Part shown: positions 39,844 to 49,023 of the stretch, piece after piece | Layout of the letters: each line of letters starts with the position of its first letter | Numbering within the stretch: position 1 is the first letter of the stretch | NCBI RefSeq assembly: GCF_900156165.1 | Contig: NZ_FTMY01000003.1 | Location: 124,001 to 188,000 of the forward strand | Length of the DNA stretch: 64,000 nucleotides | Direction: 5' to 3' | From: Pseudacidovorax sp. RU35E | Lineage (GTDB): Bacteria > Pseudomonadota > Gammaproteobacteria > Burkholderiales > Burkholderiaceae_C | Position numbers and translations under genes: made by a program | Notes under the pieces: model-generated | Seen by the model: the letters and a program-made list of their open reading frames with translations, nothing else | Database searches by the model: none | Told to the model about the DNA's origin: nothing

Positions 39844-40974
39844 ATGATGGACGACGACGACAACGGGCTCGAAGGCGTGGTGGCGGCCCACACGGTGCTG
39901 TCCGAGGTGGACGGTGCCGCGGGCCGGCTGGTGCTGCGCGGCCATGCGCTGGACGACATTGCGGGCCGCTGGCGTTACGAAGAGGTGCTGGCGCTGCTCT
40001 GGCAGGGCTTCTTCGCGGCGGTGCCTGCGGCGCCGGAACTGGCCCTTGCGCTGGGCCGTGCGCGCACCGACGTCGCGGCCCTGCTGCGCCCGGACGATCG
40101 CGCCATGCTGTCGGCTCTGACGCCGCTGGAAGCCATGCGCGCCCTGCTCGCCCGCGTGCCCGACGGCGACGACCTGCCCACGGCCCTGCGCCTGGTGGCG
40201 GCGCCCGTCGTCTTCACGGCGGCGGTGCTGCGCTGGAAGGCGGGCGAGCCGGCCCTGGCCCCCGAGCCCGAGGCTTCCCATGCGGCCGACTTCCTGCGCA
40301 TGGTCTCGGGCCGGCCGGCGACGTCGGCGCAGGCGGCGGCGCTCGACGCCTATCTGGTCACGGTGGCGGACCACGGCCTCAATGCCTCCACCTTTGCGGC
40401 ACGCGTGGTCGCGTCCACGGGCGCGGGCCTGGCCTCGGCCGTGCTCGCGGGCCTGAGCGCGTTGAAGGGCCCGCTGCATGGGGGCGCGCCGGGGCCGGTG
40501 CTCGACATGCTCGACGCCGTCGGCCGTGCCGATGCGGCAGCGGACTGGCTGGAGGCCGCGCTGGACCGTGGCGAGCGGCTGATGGGCTTCGGCCACCGCA
40601 TCTACCGGGTGCGCGACCCGCGGGCCGACGCGTTGAAGAAGGCGCTGCGTGGACTCGCCCAGGCGGGTGGCGTGGAGGCCGGCCGCGTCGCGCTGGCCGA
40701 GGCGGTGGAGCGTGCCGCCCTCGCCTCGCTGCAGGGCCGCAAGCCGGGCCGCGTGCTGGAGACCAACGTGGAGTTCTACACCGCCCTGCTGCTCGAAGCC
40801 GTGGGCCTGCCGCGCGAGGCCTTCACCGCCGTTTTCGCGGCCGGCCGCGTCGGAGGTTGGATGGCGCATGCGCGCGAGCAGGTGCAGCGCGGGCGGCTGA
40901 TCCGGCCGCAGTCGGTGTACGTCGGGCCAGCACCCGCGGCGGCGACTCGGGTGGCCGAGCCGGCCGTGGCCTGA
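39844..40974 (+). CDS. Citrate synthase/methylcitrate synthase-like protein
   Basis: 376-aa condensing-enzyme homologue. The signatures DHGLNASTFAARV, GPLHGGAPG (His) and GFGHRIYRVRDPRAD (His) are present. At the position where the catalytic Asp is usual the sequence reads NVEFYTALLL, so Glu replaces Asp, which may change activity. No DNA-binding extension. It starts at an ATG pair at 39844; the ORF is open upstream but that part overlaps the operator region. The divergent partner encodes a related enzyme. Short of about 40 residues compared with classical citrate synthases, as is usual for the CitA-like group. Confidence 0.88.
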   Translation: MMDDDDNGLEGVVAAHTVLSEVDGAAGRLVLRGHALDDIAGRWRYEEVLALLWQGFFAAVPAAPELALALGRARTDVAALLRPDDRAMLSALTPLEAMRALLARVPDGDDLPTALRLVAAPVVFTAAVLRWKAGEPALAPEPEASHAADFLRMVSGRPATSAQAAALDAYLVTVADHGLNASTFAARVVASTGAGLASAVLAGLSALKGPLHGGAPGPVLDMLDAVGRADAAADWLEAALDRGERLMGFGHRIYRVRDPRADALKKALRGLAQAGGVEAGRVALAEAVERAALASLQGRKPGRVLETNVEFYTALLLEAVGLPREAFTAVFAAGRVGGWMAHAREQVQRGRLIRPQSVYVGPAPAAATRVAEPAVA

Positions 40975-41115
40975 CGGCGAGGCCGCGAGGCCGCGGGGCG
41001 TGCCATGGGGGCCGGCATCTTTGGCATCGCCGAAGCCAACGCCCCTTAGACTCCGCGCCCCGTGCCGACCCCCGCGCATCCGGTGCGCGACGGCATGGAC
41101 GGCAGAAAGCGAACC

Positions 41116-42174
41116 ATGGCCCCATCCGACCTGTGCGATCCCGAGCTCGTCCCCACCCACACCACGGTCGCCGCTCGCTCGGTGGCGGCGTGGGTGCAGC
41201 AGCACTACGGGCTGAACGTCGAGCACTGCGCGCTGATCCGCCGCGGGCTCAACGACAACTACGCCCTGCGCGTGGCAGGCGGCGCCCGGCATGTGGCGCG
41301 CCTCTACACCATCCGCCCGCGTGGCCCGTTCAACGTCGCGTTCGAGACCGCACTGCTCGCGCATCTGCAAGGCCGCGGTGTGGGCGTGGCCGCCTCTGTC
41401 GACACGGCGGCGGGCGGCTCGCATGTGCGCCTTCAATGTCCCGAAGGCGAGCGCGCGCTGGCACTCTTCCACCACGTCGATGGCGCAGCGCCGGACGCCC
41501 TGGACGAGTTCGCCGCAACCGGCGAGGCGCTGGCCCGCCTGCATGTCGCGGCGCGGGACTACGACGGGCCGCCCAGCCTCTACCCGCTCGATGGCGACGG
41601 CATGGCCGGCCGGACGCTGACCTGGCTGCGGGCCTACCCCGGCCTCGACGCCGGCGTGCTCGCCAGCTACGAATCGCTGATCGGCGCCCTGCTGGAGGAA
41701 CTGGCCGCGGCCGAGCCCACGCTGACCCGGGTGCTGTGCCACGGCGACACCCATGGCTTCAACAACCATGTGGTGGCCGACGACGCGGGCGGCAAGCGCG
41801 CCGTCTTCTTCGACTTCGACGATGCCGGCCCGGGCTTCCTGGCCTACGACCTGGGCGTGATGCCCTGGTCCTACCTGTTCCGCAAGGGACTGCGCGAAAC
41901 CGACGACACGCTGCGCGAGCGCTGGGCGCACTACCTGGCCGGCTACCGAGCTGCCGGCGGCGTGATCACCGAGGCGGACCTGGCGGCCCTGCAGCTGTTC
42001 ATCCAGCTGCGCCATCTCTGGAACCTGGGCGAGGGCGTGGGGCGCCTGCACCATTGGGGAACCAGCGTGGCGCCCGAGGACTGGCTGCGCAAGCAGGTCG
42101 AGGTGATGGCGGCGTGGAAGACGCTGGATCTGGGCCCGGCGTCCGCCGACACCGTGGTGGGCCCGCCCGTGTGA
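41116..42174 (+). CDS. Aminoglycoside phosphotransferase (APH)-like kinase
   Basis: Choline-kinase/APH-fold protein of about 352 aa. The catalytic loop HGDTHGFNN and the metal-binding DFDD (FFDFDDAGPG) are clear. Substrate unknown: APH-fold members include homoserine kinase-like and choline kinases, so antibiotic resistance should not be assumed. The start is uncertain: ATG at 41116 (used here), 41095 or 41062 in the same frame, none with a strong Shine-Dalgarno. The next gene begins 10 bp after its stop. Confidence 0.82.
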   Translation: MAPSDLCDPELVPTHTTVAARSVAAWVQQHYGLNVEHCALIRRGLNDNYALRVAGGARHVARLYTIRPRGPFNVAFETALLAHLQGRGVGVAASVDTAAGGSHVRLQCPEGERALALFHHVDGAAPDALDEFAATGEALARLHVAARDYDGPPSLYPLDGDGMAGRTLTWLRAYPGLDAGVLASYESLIGALLEELAAAEPTLTRVLCHGDTHGFNNHVVADDAGGKRAVFFDFDDAGPGFLAYDLGVMPWSYLFRKGLRETDDTLRERWAHYLAGYRAAGGVITEADLAALQLFIQLRHLWNLGEGVGRLHHWGTSVAPEDWLRKQVEVMAAWKTLDLGPASADTVVGPPV

Positions 42175-42184
42175 CGATGCCGTC

Positions 42185-42775
42185 ATGCGCCCGACCGACG
42201 CCACCGTCCGCCTCGCCATCGCCGACCTGCTGGCGCAACGTGCTGCCGAGGCGACCGTGTGTCCGTCGGAAGTGGCCCGCACGCTGTCGGCCGAGAACTG
42301 GCGGCCGCTGATGCCGCAGGTGCGTGCCGTGGCCATCGGCATGGCCCGGCAGGGCCGGCTGGAGATCCGCCAGCGTGGCCAGGCGCTGTCGCCGGATGCC
42401 GAACTGCGCGGCCCGATCCGGCTGGGCCGCACGGCATCGACGGCTTCCGCCGAAACAGGCACGGCAGGACATCCCACCACGCCCGATGGCCGCTACTTCG
42501 TCGTGCGCGGCCGGCTGTGGCGCAAGGCCAATCCAGGCCTGCCGCAAGAGGAACGCGACGCCCTGGTGCGGCAGCTGATGGACGCCCGCCGCGGCCTGCG
42601 CGGCCGCTGCTCCGAAGCCGAACGCCGGGCTGCGCGCGAACAGGTCGACCAGGCCAAGCGCGCCCTGGGCGAGCGCGGGCCCGTGTGGTGGACCGACGGC
42701 GCGCCCGACTTCAACCGCCGCATGGCCCGCAACACGCCCTACCGCGACTGGTTCGCCGCGTTGCCGGAAGGTTGA
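42185..42775 (+). CDS. DUF3253 protein with a C-terminal WWTDG domain
   Basis: 196-aa protein with two parts. The N-terminal about 85 residues match DUF3253 (CPSEVARTLSAENWRPLMPQ, GRLEIRQRGQALSP, GPIRL). The C-terminal half has a distinct conserved pattern (GRYFVVRGRLWRKANPGLPQ, ALGERGPVWWTDGAPDFNRR). This C-terminal region occurs alone or fused in other Proteobacteria and has no known function. It follows the APH-like gene closely and overlaps the end of the convergent MFS gene by 37 bp. Confidence 0.8.
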   Translation: MRPTDATVRLAIADLLAQRAAEATVCPSEVARTLSAENWRPLMPQVRAVAIGMARQGRLEIRQRGQALSPDAELRGPIRLGRTASTASAETGTAGHPTTPDGRYFVVRGRLWRKANPGLPQEERDALVRQLMDARRGLRGRCSEAERRAAREQVDQAKRALGERGPVWWTDGAPDFNRRMARNTPYRDWFAALPEG

Positions 42776-43926
42776 ACCCGACGCAGCCCCAGCCACAGCA
42801 GCGCTGCCGCGATCAGCGCCAGCGGCAGCAGCGAGCCCAGGTTCAGCAGGGTCCACCCGCGTGTGGTGACCAGCGCACCCGACGCGAAGGAGGTGCCTGC
42901 CAGCACGGCGAACTGCAGGAAGTTCATCGCCCCCTGCGCCCGGTTGCGCTCCTGCGGCGTGTGCGACTGCAGCGAGAGCGTGGTGCTGCCGGTGAACAGG
43001 AAGTTCCAGCCCACGCCCAGCAGGAAGAGCGCGATGGTGAAGTGGTGCAACTCCACGCCCGACAGCGCGATGGCCACGCACAGCATGTTCAGCAGCACGC
43101 CCGTGCCCATGATCGGCAGCGTGCCGAAGCGCTGGATCAGGTGGCCGGTGAAGAAGCCGGGCGCGAACATGCCGATCACATGCCACTCCAGCACGAAGGC
43201 CGCGTCCGAGAAAGGCAGGCCGCACTGCTGCATGGCCAGCGGCGTGGCCGCCATCAGCAGGTTCATCACGCCATAGGCCAGCGCGCCGCCCATCGCCGCG
43301 ACCAGGAAGGCCGGTTGCCGCAGCAGCTGCGCCACGCTGCGGCCGGCCGAGGCCGACGAGGCGGCCAGCGGCGGCGGAAAGCGCATCAGGGCCAGCAGGC
43401 CCATGGCCAGCAGCGCGACGACCGCCAGCGCCAGGTAGGCGCCGACGAAGGGCGCGGCCGTCAGGTCGCGCGTGCGGGCAGCCAGGTTGGGTCCGACGAT
43501 GGCGCCGATCAGCCCACCCGCCATCACGTACGACACTGCCTTGCTGCGCATGGCCGGCGCGCACAGCTCGGCCGAGGCGAAGCGGTAGAGCTGGCCATTG
43601 GCCGAGTAATAGCCGGCCAGCAGCGTGGCGGCGCACAGCAGCCAGAACTGCCGCGTCCAGGCCGCGAAGGCGCACAGCAGGGCCGAGCCCAGCGCCACGG
43701 CCAATCCCAGCGAGAAGCCGGCCTTGCGCCCGAAGCGCCCCTGCACCCAGGCCACCGGCGCGGTGAACAGCGCGCCGCCCACCACATAGCCCATCACCGG
43801 CAGGGTGGCCATCCAGCCGTAGGGCGCCAGGGCCAGTCCCACCAGGCCGTTGATGGCGATGAAGGTGACGTTGTTGGTGAGGAACAGCCCCTGCAGGCCC
43901 GTCAGCAGCCAGAGGTTGCGGTTCAT
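42739..43926 (-). CDS. MFS transporter
   Basis: Twelve-helix major-facilitator protein of 395 aa. The characteristic loop-2/3 motif GRFGRKAGFSLGL lies near residues 63-75, with further hydrophobic segments throughout. Substrate unknown. I chose the ATG at 43926; the frame is open upstream but that part is within panE. The start overlaps the panE stop by 4 nt (ATGA), which couples the two. The C-terminus overlaps the convergent DUF3253 gene. Confidence 0.9.
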   Translation of the reverse strand: MNRNLWLLTGLQGLFLTNNVTFIAINGLVGLALAPYGWMATLPVMGYVVGGALFTAPVAWVQGRFGRKAGFSLGLAVALGSALLCAFAAWTRQFWLLCAATLLAGYYSANGQLYRFASAELCAPAMRSKAVSYVMAGGLIGAIVGPNLAARTRDLTAAPFVGAYLALAVVALLAMGLLALMRFPPPLAASSASAGRSVAQLLRQPAFLVAAMGGALAYGVMNLLMAATPLAMQQCGLPFSDAAFVLEWHVIGMFAPGFFTGHLIQRFGTLPIMGTGVLLNMLCVAIALSGVELHHFTIALFLLGVGWNFLFTGSTTLSLQSHTPQERNRAQGAMNFLQFAVLAGTSFASGALVTTRGWTLLNLGSLLPLALIAAALLWLGLRRVQPSGNAANQSR

Positions 43927-44825
43927 CGTGCCGCCGGTGCTGCTTCGAGCAGCTTCACCAGGCTGTGCAGCAGGCGGTTGAGCGGCACCGGCACGCCCAG
44001 CGCATCGCCGCGGCGCACCACGTAGCCGTTGATGTGGTCGATCTCGGTGGGCTTGCCGCGCATCAGGTCCTGCGCGGTGGAGGAGAACTGCGCCGGCATG
44101 GTGGCCGCGATGGCGTCCACCGCCGCATAGGGATCGCCCGCTACCTGCACGCCGTCGGCGCGGGCCACCGCCAGGCATTCGTCGGCGATGGCGCGCAGCG
44201 TCGGTTGGATGCCCGGCGCCGGGTAGAGCACGCCGTAGGGCTGGCGTGCGATGGCCGACAGCGCGTTGTAGGCGGCATTGAGGATCAGCTTGGCCCACAG
44301 CGCGCCGATGGCCTGCGCCGACACCTCGGTGGGCACGCCGGCGGCTTCCAGCAGGGCCGCGACTTCGGCGCTGCGCGCCGACGGGCCGATCACCAGCTCG
44401 CCCCGGCCGTGGTGGCGCAGGTGGCCGGGCCCTTCCATCTCGGTGGCGACATAGACCACGGCCGGCACCACCGTCTGCTGTGGCAGCACGGCCTGCAGGC
44501 GCTCGGCGTTGTCCACGCCGTTCTGCAGGCTCAGCACCAGTGCGCCAGATGGCAGATGCGGGCGCATCTGTTCGCCCGCGGCCTCGGTGTCGGGCGACTT
44601 GACGCAGAAGAGCACTAGGTCGGCACCAGCGACGGCCTCGGGCCCGGTCGCGGCTTGCAGCGGCACCTGCTCGTCGAAGCGCGTGGTCTGCATGCGCAGC
44701 CCCTTGGCGCGCACCGCCTCCACATGAGTCGGCCGGCCGATCAGCACCACCGTATGGCCCGCGCGGGCCAGCATGCCCCCGTAGTAGCAGCCGACCGCGC
44801 CGGCGCCCATCACTACGACCTTCAT
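43923..44825 (-). CDS. panE: 2-dehydropantoate 2-reductase (KPR/PanE)
   Basis: NADPH-dependent ketopantoate reductase in pantothenate synthesis, 300 aa. The N-terminal Rossmann motif GAGAVGCYYGG is at residues 7-17. FCVKSPDTE and LQNGVDN form the nucleotide-binding half, and the C-terminal domain has the catalytic lysine in ALWAKLILNAAYN and the acidic PTEIDHINGYV. The family is large and some members act on other 2-keto acids, so exact substrate is not certain. It overlaps the MFS gene (translationally coupled). Confidence 0.9.
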   Translation of the reverse strand: MKVVVMGAGAVGCYYGGMLARAGHTVVLIGRPTHVEAVRAKGLRMQTTRFDEQVPLQAATGPEAVAGADLVLFCVKSPDTEAAGEQMRPHLPSGALVLSLQNGVDNAERLQAVLPQQTVVPAVVYVATEMEGPGHLRHHGRGELVIGPSARSAEVAALLEAAGVPTEVSAQAIGALWAKLILNAAYNALSAIARQPYGVLYPAPGIQPTLRAIADECLAVARADGVQVAGDPYAAVDAIAATMPAQFSSTAQDLMRGKPTEIDHINGYVVRRGDALGVPVPLNRLLHSLVKLLEAAPAAR

Positions 44826-44844
44826 CCTTCGCTCCTTCTCATCC

Positions 44845-45780
44845 TCAGAAAACGGACAGCCCGGTGCGGGCCACGAACAGCTCGAGCGCCTTCATGCCCA
44901 GGTGCGAATTGCCCGTGGCATCGAGCGCGGGCGACCACACGCACAGCGTCAGCCGGTCGGGCACCACCGCCACGACGCCGCCGCCCACGCCGCTCTTGCA
45001 GGGCAGGCCGATGCGGAAGGCGAACTCGCCCGCCGCGTCGTAGGTGCCGCAGGTGAGCATCAGCGCATTGATGCGGCGCGTCTGGCGCTCGGTCACCACC
45101 TGCTCATCGGCATTGGCAGGATGGGCGCCGTCGCGGGCCAGGTAGCTGGCGGCGCGGGCCAACTGGCGGCAGCTCAGGGCCAGGGCGCATTGGTGGAAGT
45201 ACAGGTCCAGCACCTCGGCCACCGGATGGTCCAGCTTGCCGAAGCTCTTCATGAAATGGGCCAGCGCCAGGTTGCGGTGGCCGGTGGCGGCCTCGGAGGC
45301 GGCGACCTCCTCGTCGAAGACGACTGGCTCGCCCGCCAGGTGGCTCAGGAAGCCGCGCAGCGTGTCCCGCGCATCGGCGCCGTAGAGGTCGACGATGCGG
45401 TCGGCCACGGCGATGGCGCCGGCATTGATGAAAGGATTGCGCGGCTTGCCCTGCTCGCTTTCCAGCTGCACCAGCGAGTTGAAGGGATTGCCCGAAGGCT
45501 CGCGCCCGATGCGCCCCCACAGCTCGGCCTCGGGCATGTGCCGCATGGCCAGCGTGAGCGAGAAGAGCTTGGAGATGCTCTGGATCGAGAAGGGCACATC
45601 GCCATCGCCTGCCACGGCCTCGTGGCCATCGCAGGTGCGCAGCGCGATGCCGAAGCGGTGGGCGTCCACGCGGGCCAGGGCGGGGATGTAGCTGGCGACC
45701 TTGCCCTCGCGCCCGGCCTCGGGCTGCAGGGTGTGGACGATGTCGTCGAGGACGGCCTGGAAGTCGGGGGAGGTGTTCAT
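44845..45780 (-). CDS. glsA: Glutaminase
   Basis: Serine-dependent beta-lactamase-like amidohydrolase converting glutamine to glutamate and ammonia, 311 aa (family about 305-330). The nucleophile Ser-x-x-Lys is in SIQSISKLFSL. Other glutaminase signatures are EPSGNPFNS, KPRNPFINAGAI, and KSGVGGGVVAV near the C-terminus. The ATG at 45780 is preceded by a TTG at 45783 in frame. It lies 19 bp upstream of panE on the same strand and may be co-transcribed with it. A palindrome lies upstream at 45831-45845. Confidence 0.95.
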   Translation of the reverse strand: MNTSPDFQAVLDDIVHTLQPEAGREGKVASYIPALARVDAHRFGIALRTCDGHEAVAGDGDVPFSIQSISKLFSLTLAMRHMPEAELWGRIGREPSGNPFNSLVQLESEQGKPRNPFINAGAIAVADRIVDLYGADARDTLRGFLSHLAGEPVVFDEEVAASEAATGHRNLALAHFMKSFGKLDHPVAEVLDLYFHQCALALSCRQLARAASYLARDGAHPANADEQVVTERQTRRINALMLTCGTYDAAGEFAFRIGLPCKSGVGGGVVAVVPDRLTLCVWSPALDATGNSHLGMKALELFVARTGLSVF

Positions 45781-45830
45781 CAATATGAAGCTGAGGGTTG
45801 TGGTGGCGCGGTCGTCAGCTCCTGCAAATC

Positions 45831-45845
45831 GAAGAAATTTTCTTC
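45831..45845. promoter_or_regulatory. Palindromic site upstream of glutaminase
   Basis: GAAGAA-ATT-TTCTTC, a 6-bp inverted repeat with 3-bp spacer, 51 bp upstream of the glsA start in an AT-rich patch. It could be an operator; the protein that binds is not known. Confidence 0.4.
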
Positions 45846-45862
45846 AATTGGCACGGTCGGGC

Positions 45863-46753
45863 TCAGCCCCGCCGGTTGAGCAGCACCAGCCCCACCGACA
45901 CGCCCGCCAACGCGGCCACCAGTTGTGCCGTCAGTGGCTCACGCAGCAGCAGCACACCGAAGAGCAAGGCGAACAGCGGCGTGAGGAAGGTGAAGGGCGA
46001 CAGGCGCGTGGCCGGGTAGTGCCGCAGCAGCCACATCCAGGCCAGGTAGCTGGCGAAGGCGCCGATGAAGGTCTGGGCCGCGATGGAGGTCCAGGCATAG
46101 GCCGAGTAGCCCAGGCTCCAGGTCTCGCCGCGCACCAGCGACGCCACCGGCACCACCACGGCGGTGACGGCCAGTTGGTAGAACAGCGTCTTCTCGGCAC
46201 TGGCGGTGGCCAGCCGGCTGCTGCGGATCACCAGCGTGGTCAGGCCCCACAGCAGGCCGGCCAGCAGGGCCAGCGCATCGCCGCGCAGCTGCCCCGGCTG
46301 GGCATGGCCCAGGCTTTCGCTGAAGGCCACCACCACCGCCGCGAAGGCCAGGGCCAGGCCGATCCACTGCACGCGGCGCAGGCGCTCGGCCGGCACCAGC
46401 CGCGGCAGCAACAGGGCCACGAAGAAGGGCGAGGTGTAGAGGAAGACCGTGAGCCGCGAGGCCGTGGTCAGCTGCAGGCCGAGGTAGATGCAGATGAACT
46501 CGGCCGCGAAGAGCAGACCCGCCATCAGCCCGGCCGCCAGCGTGCCGTCGCGCCGGAACAGCGGCACGCCGCGCGCCGCGCACCACAGAAGCAGCAGCAC
46601 CGTCGCGCCGCCCATGCGCAGTGTGGCCTGCCACATGGGCGGCACTTCGACCACGGTGGTCTTGATGAGGATCTGCTGCAGGCCCCAGAACGCACAGCAG
46701 GCGACGAGGATCAGGAGGGCACGGGTGTCGAGGTGGTCTTTGCGATCGGTCAT
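45863..46753 (-). CDS. EamA/DMT-family transporter
   Basis: Inner-membrane protein of 296 aa with ten hydrophobic helices arranged as two EamA repeats, the usual layout of drug/metabolite transporters. N-terminal LVACCAFWGLQQILIK is typical. Substrate unknown. It is 82 bp upstream of glutaminase on the same strand and 61 bp after the stop of the amidohydrolase gene. Confidence 0.9.
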   Translation of the reverse strand: MTDRKDHLDTRALLILVACCAFWGLQQILIKTTVVEVPPMWQATLRMGGATVLLLLWCAARGVPLFRRDGTLAAGLMAGLLFAAEFICIYLGLQLTTASRLTVFLYTSPFFVALLLPRLVPAERLRRVQWIGLALAFAAVVVAFSESLGHAQPGQLRGDALALLAGLLWGLTTLVIRSSRLATASAEKTLFYQLAVTAVVVPVASLVRGETWSLGYSAYAWTSIAAQTFIGAFASYLAWMWLLRHYPATRLSPFTFLTPLFALLFGVLLLREPLTAQLVAALAGVSVGLVLLNRRG

Positions 46754-46814
46754 GCAGCGGGCGGTGTTGTCTCGGCGGTCTTCTGGGGTCAGCCGCCGAT
46801 CCTAGCCCGCGGGG

Positions 46815-48233
46815 CTAAATGCTGCTGGGCGCGTGCAGGGCCTGCGCGCGGTGCGCGTCCGAGGTGGCATGCACCCGCTGGATGGGCGCCCGCGCCACGT
46901 CGCGCCGGGCGATGGTGGCCGCCTCGCGCATCAGCGCGCGCGCGTCCCAGTCCACCGGCCAGCCCTGCCACAGCCGCAATGCGCCCTGCACGAAGACGGC
47001 GTCGATCTGGTCGCGGTTGGCAAAGCGCACCAGCTCCCAGCCCAGGTCCCAGCTGGGCACGAACTCGGGCACGTCCACGTCCAGCAGCAGGAAGTCGGCC
47101 GCATGGCCGGCCTCGATGCGGCCGGTGATGTGGCCCAGGCCCGCGGCGCGCGCGCCTTCGTGCGCGGCATGGTCCAGCCAGGTCCAGCCACCGCCGCAGG
47201 AGGAGTCGCCCTTGGCGATGCCCTGCGTCAGGCGCTGCGCCATCTCAGCGGCGTCCATCAGCCGCAGTGCGTCGGCGCGGGTGCCGTCCGTGCCCAGGCC
47301 GAAGGGCACGCCCAGCATCTGCAGGAGGCCGGCGTCGAGCACGGCATTGCCCTTCCAGGCGCTGGCCACGGGGTTGTAGGCCACGGCGGCGCCGCTGTCC
47401 CGCAGCAGGCCCAGCTCGCGCGGCGTGAGCAGCGTGGCGTGGGCGAGCAGCGCGCTCTCGATGAGCGCGCCCACGGCATGCAGCAGCTCCAGCGGGCGCA
47501 GGCCGCGCGCCACGAGCGAGCGCTCGACGGCGGCCAGGTGCTCGTTCACATGGGTCTGGAAGCGTACGCCGGCCTCGCGGCTGAGCGCGGCCACGTCGTG
47601 CAGCATGCGGTCGGTGGCGGCCTCGGGGATGGAGATGGCCAATGACGGATGCACCAGCGGGTCGTGCTCGTGCGCCGCCAGGAAGCCCGCCGCGCGGTCG
47701 AGGATGCGGCGCGCGCCGGCCTCGCCCTCGGTGTTGCCGGCGTCGTTGCAGATCAGGCCCAGCACGCACCGGATGCCCACCTCGCGCGCGGCGCGCGCCA
47801 CGCCGCCCAGGCCCTCTTCCGAGCGCGTGCCGGCATCGACCACGGTGGTGAAGCCGCCGCGCAGCGACTCCAGCGCGGCCAGCTTGGCCGACAGATAGGC
47901 GGCGTGCTCGTCCAGCACGCCTTCCATCGGCACCCAGATGCGGCGGAAGATCTCCGACGGCTCGCCGAAGGCCAGCGACTTGCCGAAGGCCTGCGTGAGG
48001 TGGGTGTGGGTGTCGATGAGGCCCGGCATGAGCAGATGGCCGGGCATGTCCTGCACCGGCAGGCCGGGATGCGCGGCGCGCACCTCGTCGACGGGGCCGA
48101 CCTGCGTGAAGCGGCCGTGCTGCACGGCCACGGCCAGGCCCTGCTTCATGCCGTCCGGCTGCAGCAGCTGGCCGGGAGCGATCAGCAGGGGCGTGTCGCC
48201 GGCGGCCTGGAGGAGGGATTCGGGAGAGAGCAT
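46815..48233 (-). CDS. Amidohydrolase-family deaminase/chlorohydrolase
   Basis: Metal-dependent amidohydrolase of 472 aa, related to guanine deaminase and ATZ/TRZ-type enzymes. The metal-binding DTHTHLTQAF motif, FQTHVNEHLA, a catalytic-type LGTDGT loop and the C-terminal IEAGHAADFLLLDV are visible. Likely deaminates or hydrolyses a heterocyclic amine; the exact substrate cannot be told. It is the third gene in an operon with a TauE-like permease and a Bug receptor, so the operon probably imports and degrades a heterocycle. A GntR regulator is divergent. Confidence 0.88.
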   Translation of the reverse strand: MLSPESLLQAAGDTPLLIAPGQLLQPDGMKQGLAVAVQHGRFTQVGPVDEVRAAHPGLPVQDMPGHLLMPGLIDTHTHLTQAFGKSLAFGEPSEIFRRIWVPMEGVLDEHAAYLSAKLAALESLRGGFTTVVDAGTRSEEGLGGVARAAREVGIRCVLGLICNDAGNTEGEAGARRILDRAAGFLAAHEHDPLVHPSLAISIPEAATDRMLHDVAALSREAGVRFQTHVNEHLAAVERSLVARGLRPLELLHAVGALIESALLAHATLLTPRELGLLRDSGAAVAYNPVASAWKGNAVLDAGLLQMLGVPFGLGTDGTRADALRLMDAAEMAQRLTQGIAKGDSSCGGGWTWLDHAAHEGARAAGLGHITGRIEAGHAADFLLLDVDVPEFVPSWDLGWELVRFANRDQIDAVFVQGALRLWQGWPVDWDARALMREAATIARRDVARAPIQRVHATSDAHRAQALHAPSSI

Positions 48234-48261
48234 GGAACGGCAAGGCCTGCGAAGGCCGCTT

Positions 48262-49011
48262 TCACTTCAGGATCAACACGGCAAACCAGCCGCCGGTGGC
48301 CAGCAGCAGCACCGCCACGGCCCGCTGCAGTTGCGCGACCGGCAGGCGCCGCGCCGCACGCTGACCGGCCAGGCTGCCGGTCATCAGCAGCAGGCCGCAC
48401 ATCAACGCCAGACGCCAGTCGAGCCGGCCGGCCAGCGCATGCACCGTGCTGGCCGAAATGGCCACCGGGAGCTGGACGGCCTGCGCCGCCGCCACCGCGA
48501 AGACCAGTGGCTGGCGCAGCAGCATCAAAAGCGGCAGCAGCAGCACCGGGCCGCCGGTGCCGGTCAGTGCGGAGCCGAGGCCCACGACGGCGCCCAGGGC
48601 TGCCAGTGGCGCGGCACCGAGCATGGGCGCCGACGCCGCACTGGCCCCGGCCGAAGGCCGCAGCCCGCGCCAGCCTGCCAGCAGCACCAGTGCCGTCACA
48701 CCGGCGAGCAGCACCTGCACCGGCAGCCAGCGCACCACCAGCGCGCCGACCACGGCCCCGCCCAGCGCACCCGCCAGCAAGGGCACGCAACGCCGCGCCA
48801 GTTCGGGCCGCTGCCGCAGCGGCCCCAGTGCCACCAGCGCCGGCAGAAAGAAGGCCAGCGACGAGGCCGCGATGGCCTGCGGTGCCGCAATGCCGCCCAG
48901 CGTGGTGAGCAGCGGCACCACCAGCACGCCACCGATGCCCGTTGCGCCAATCAGCGCGCCGGCCACCAGCAGCAGCGGCGCGACGATCCAGGCGTGGGCG
49001 ATCAGCGGCAT
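48262..49011 (-). CDS. TauE/SafE-family membrane permease
   Basis: 249-aa membrane protein of the TauE/SafE (DUF81) family, with about eight hydrophobic helices and the family motifs IGATGIGG at about residues 22-29 and GLGSALTGTGGP in the second half. Family members export sulfonates or sulfite or move organic anions. It lies between the Bug receptor and the amidohydrolase genes (12 bp and 28 bp gaps). Confidence 0.9.
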   Translation of the reverse strand: MPLIAHAWIVAPLLLVAGALIGATGIGGVLVVPLLTTLGGIAAPQAIAASSLAFFLPALVALGPLRQRPELARRCVPLLAGALGGAVVGALVVRWLPVQVLLAGVTALVLLAGWRGLRPSAGASAASAPMLGAAPLAALGAVVGLGSALTGTGGPVLLLPLLMLLRQPLVFAVAAAQAVQLPVAISASTVHALAGRLDWRLALMCGLLLMTGSLAGQRAARRLPVAQLQRAVAVLLLATGGWFAVLILK

Positions 49012-49023
49012 GGGCTCTTCTGT

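Noticed and set aside
41062-42174. Aminoglycoside-resistance function for the APH-fold protein
   Set aside because: The fold is shared by homoserine and choline kinases and others; no substrate-specific residues can be assigned from sequence.
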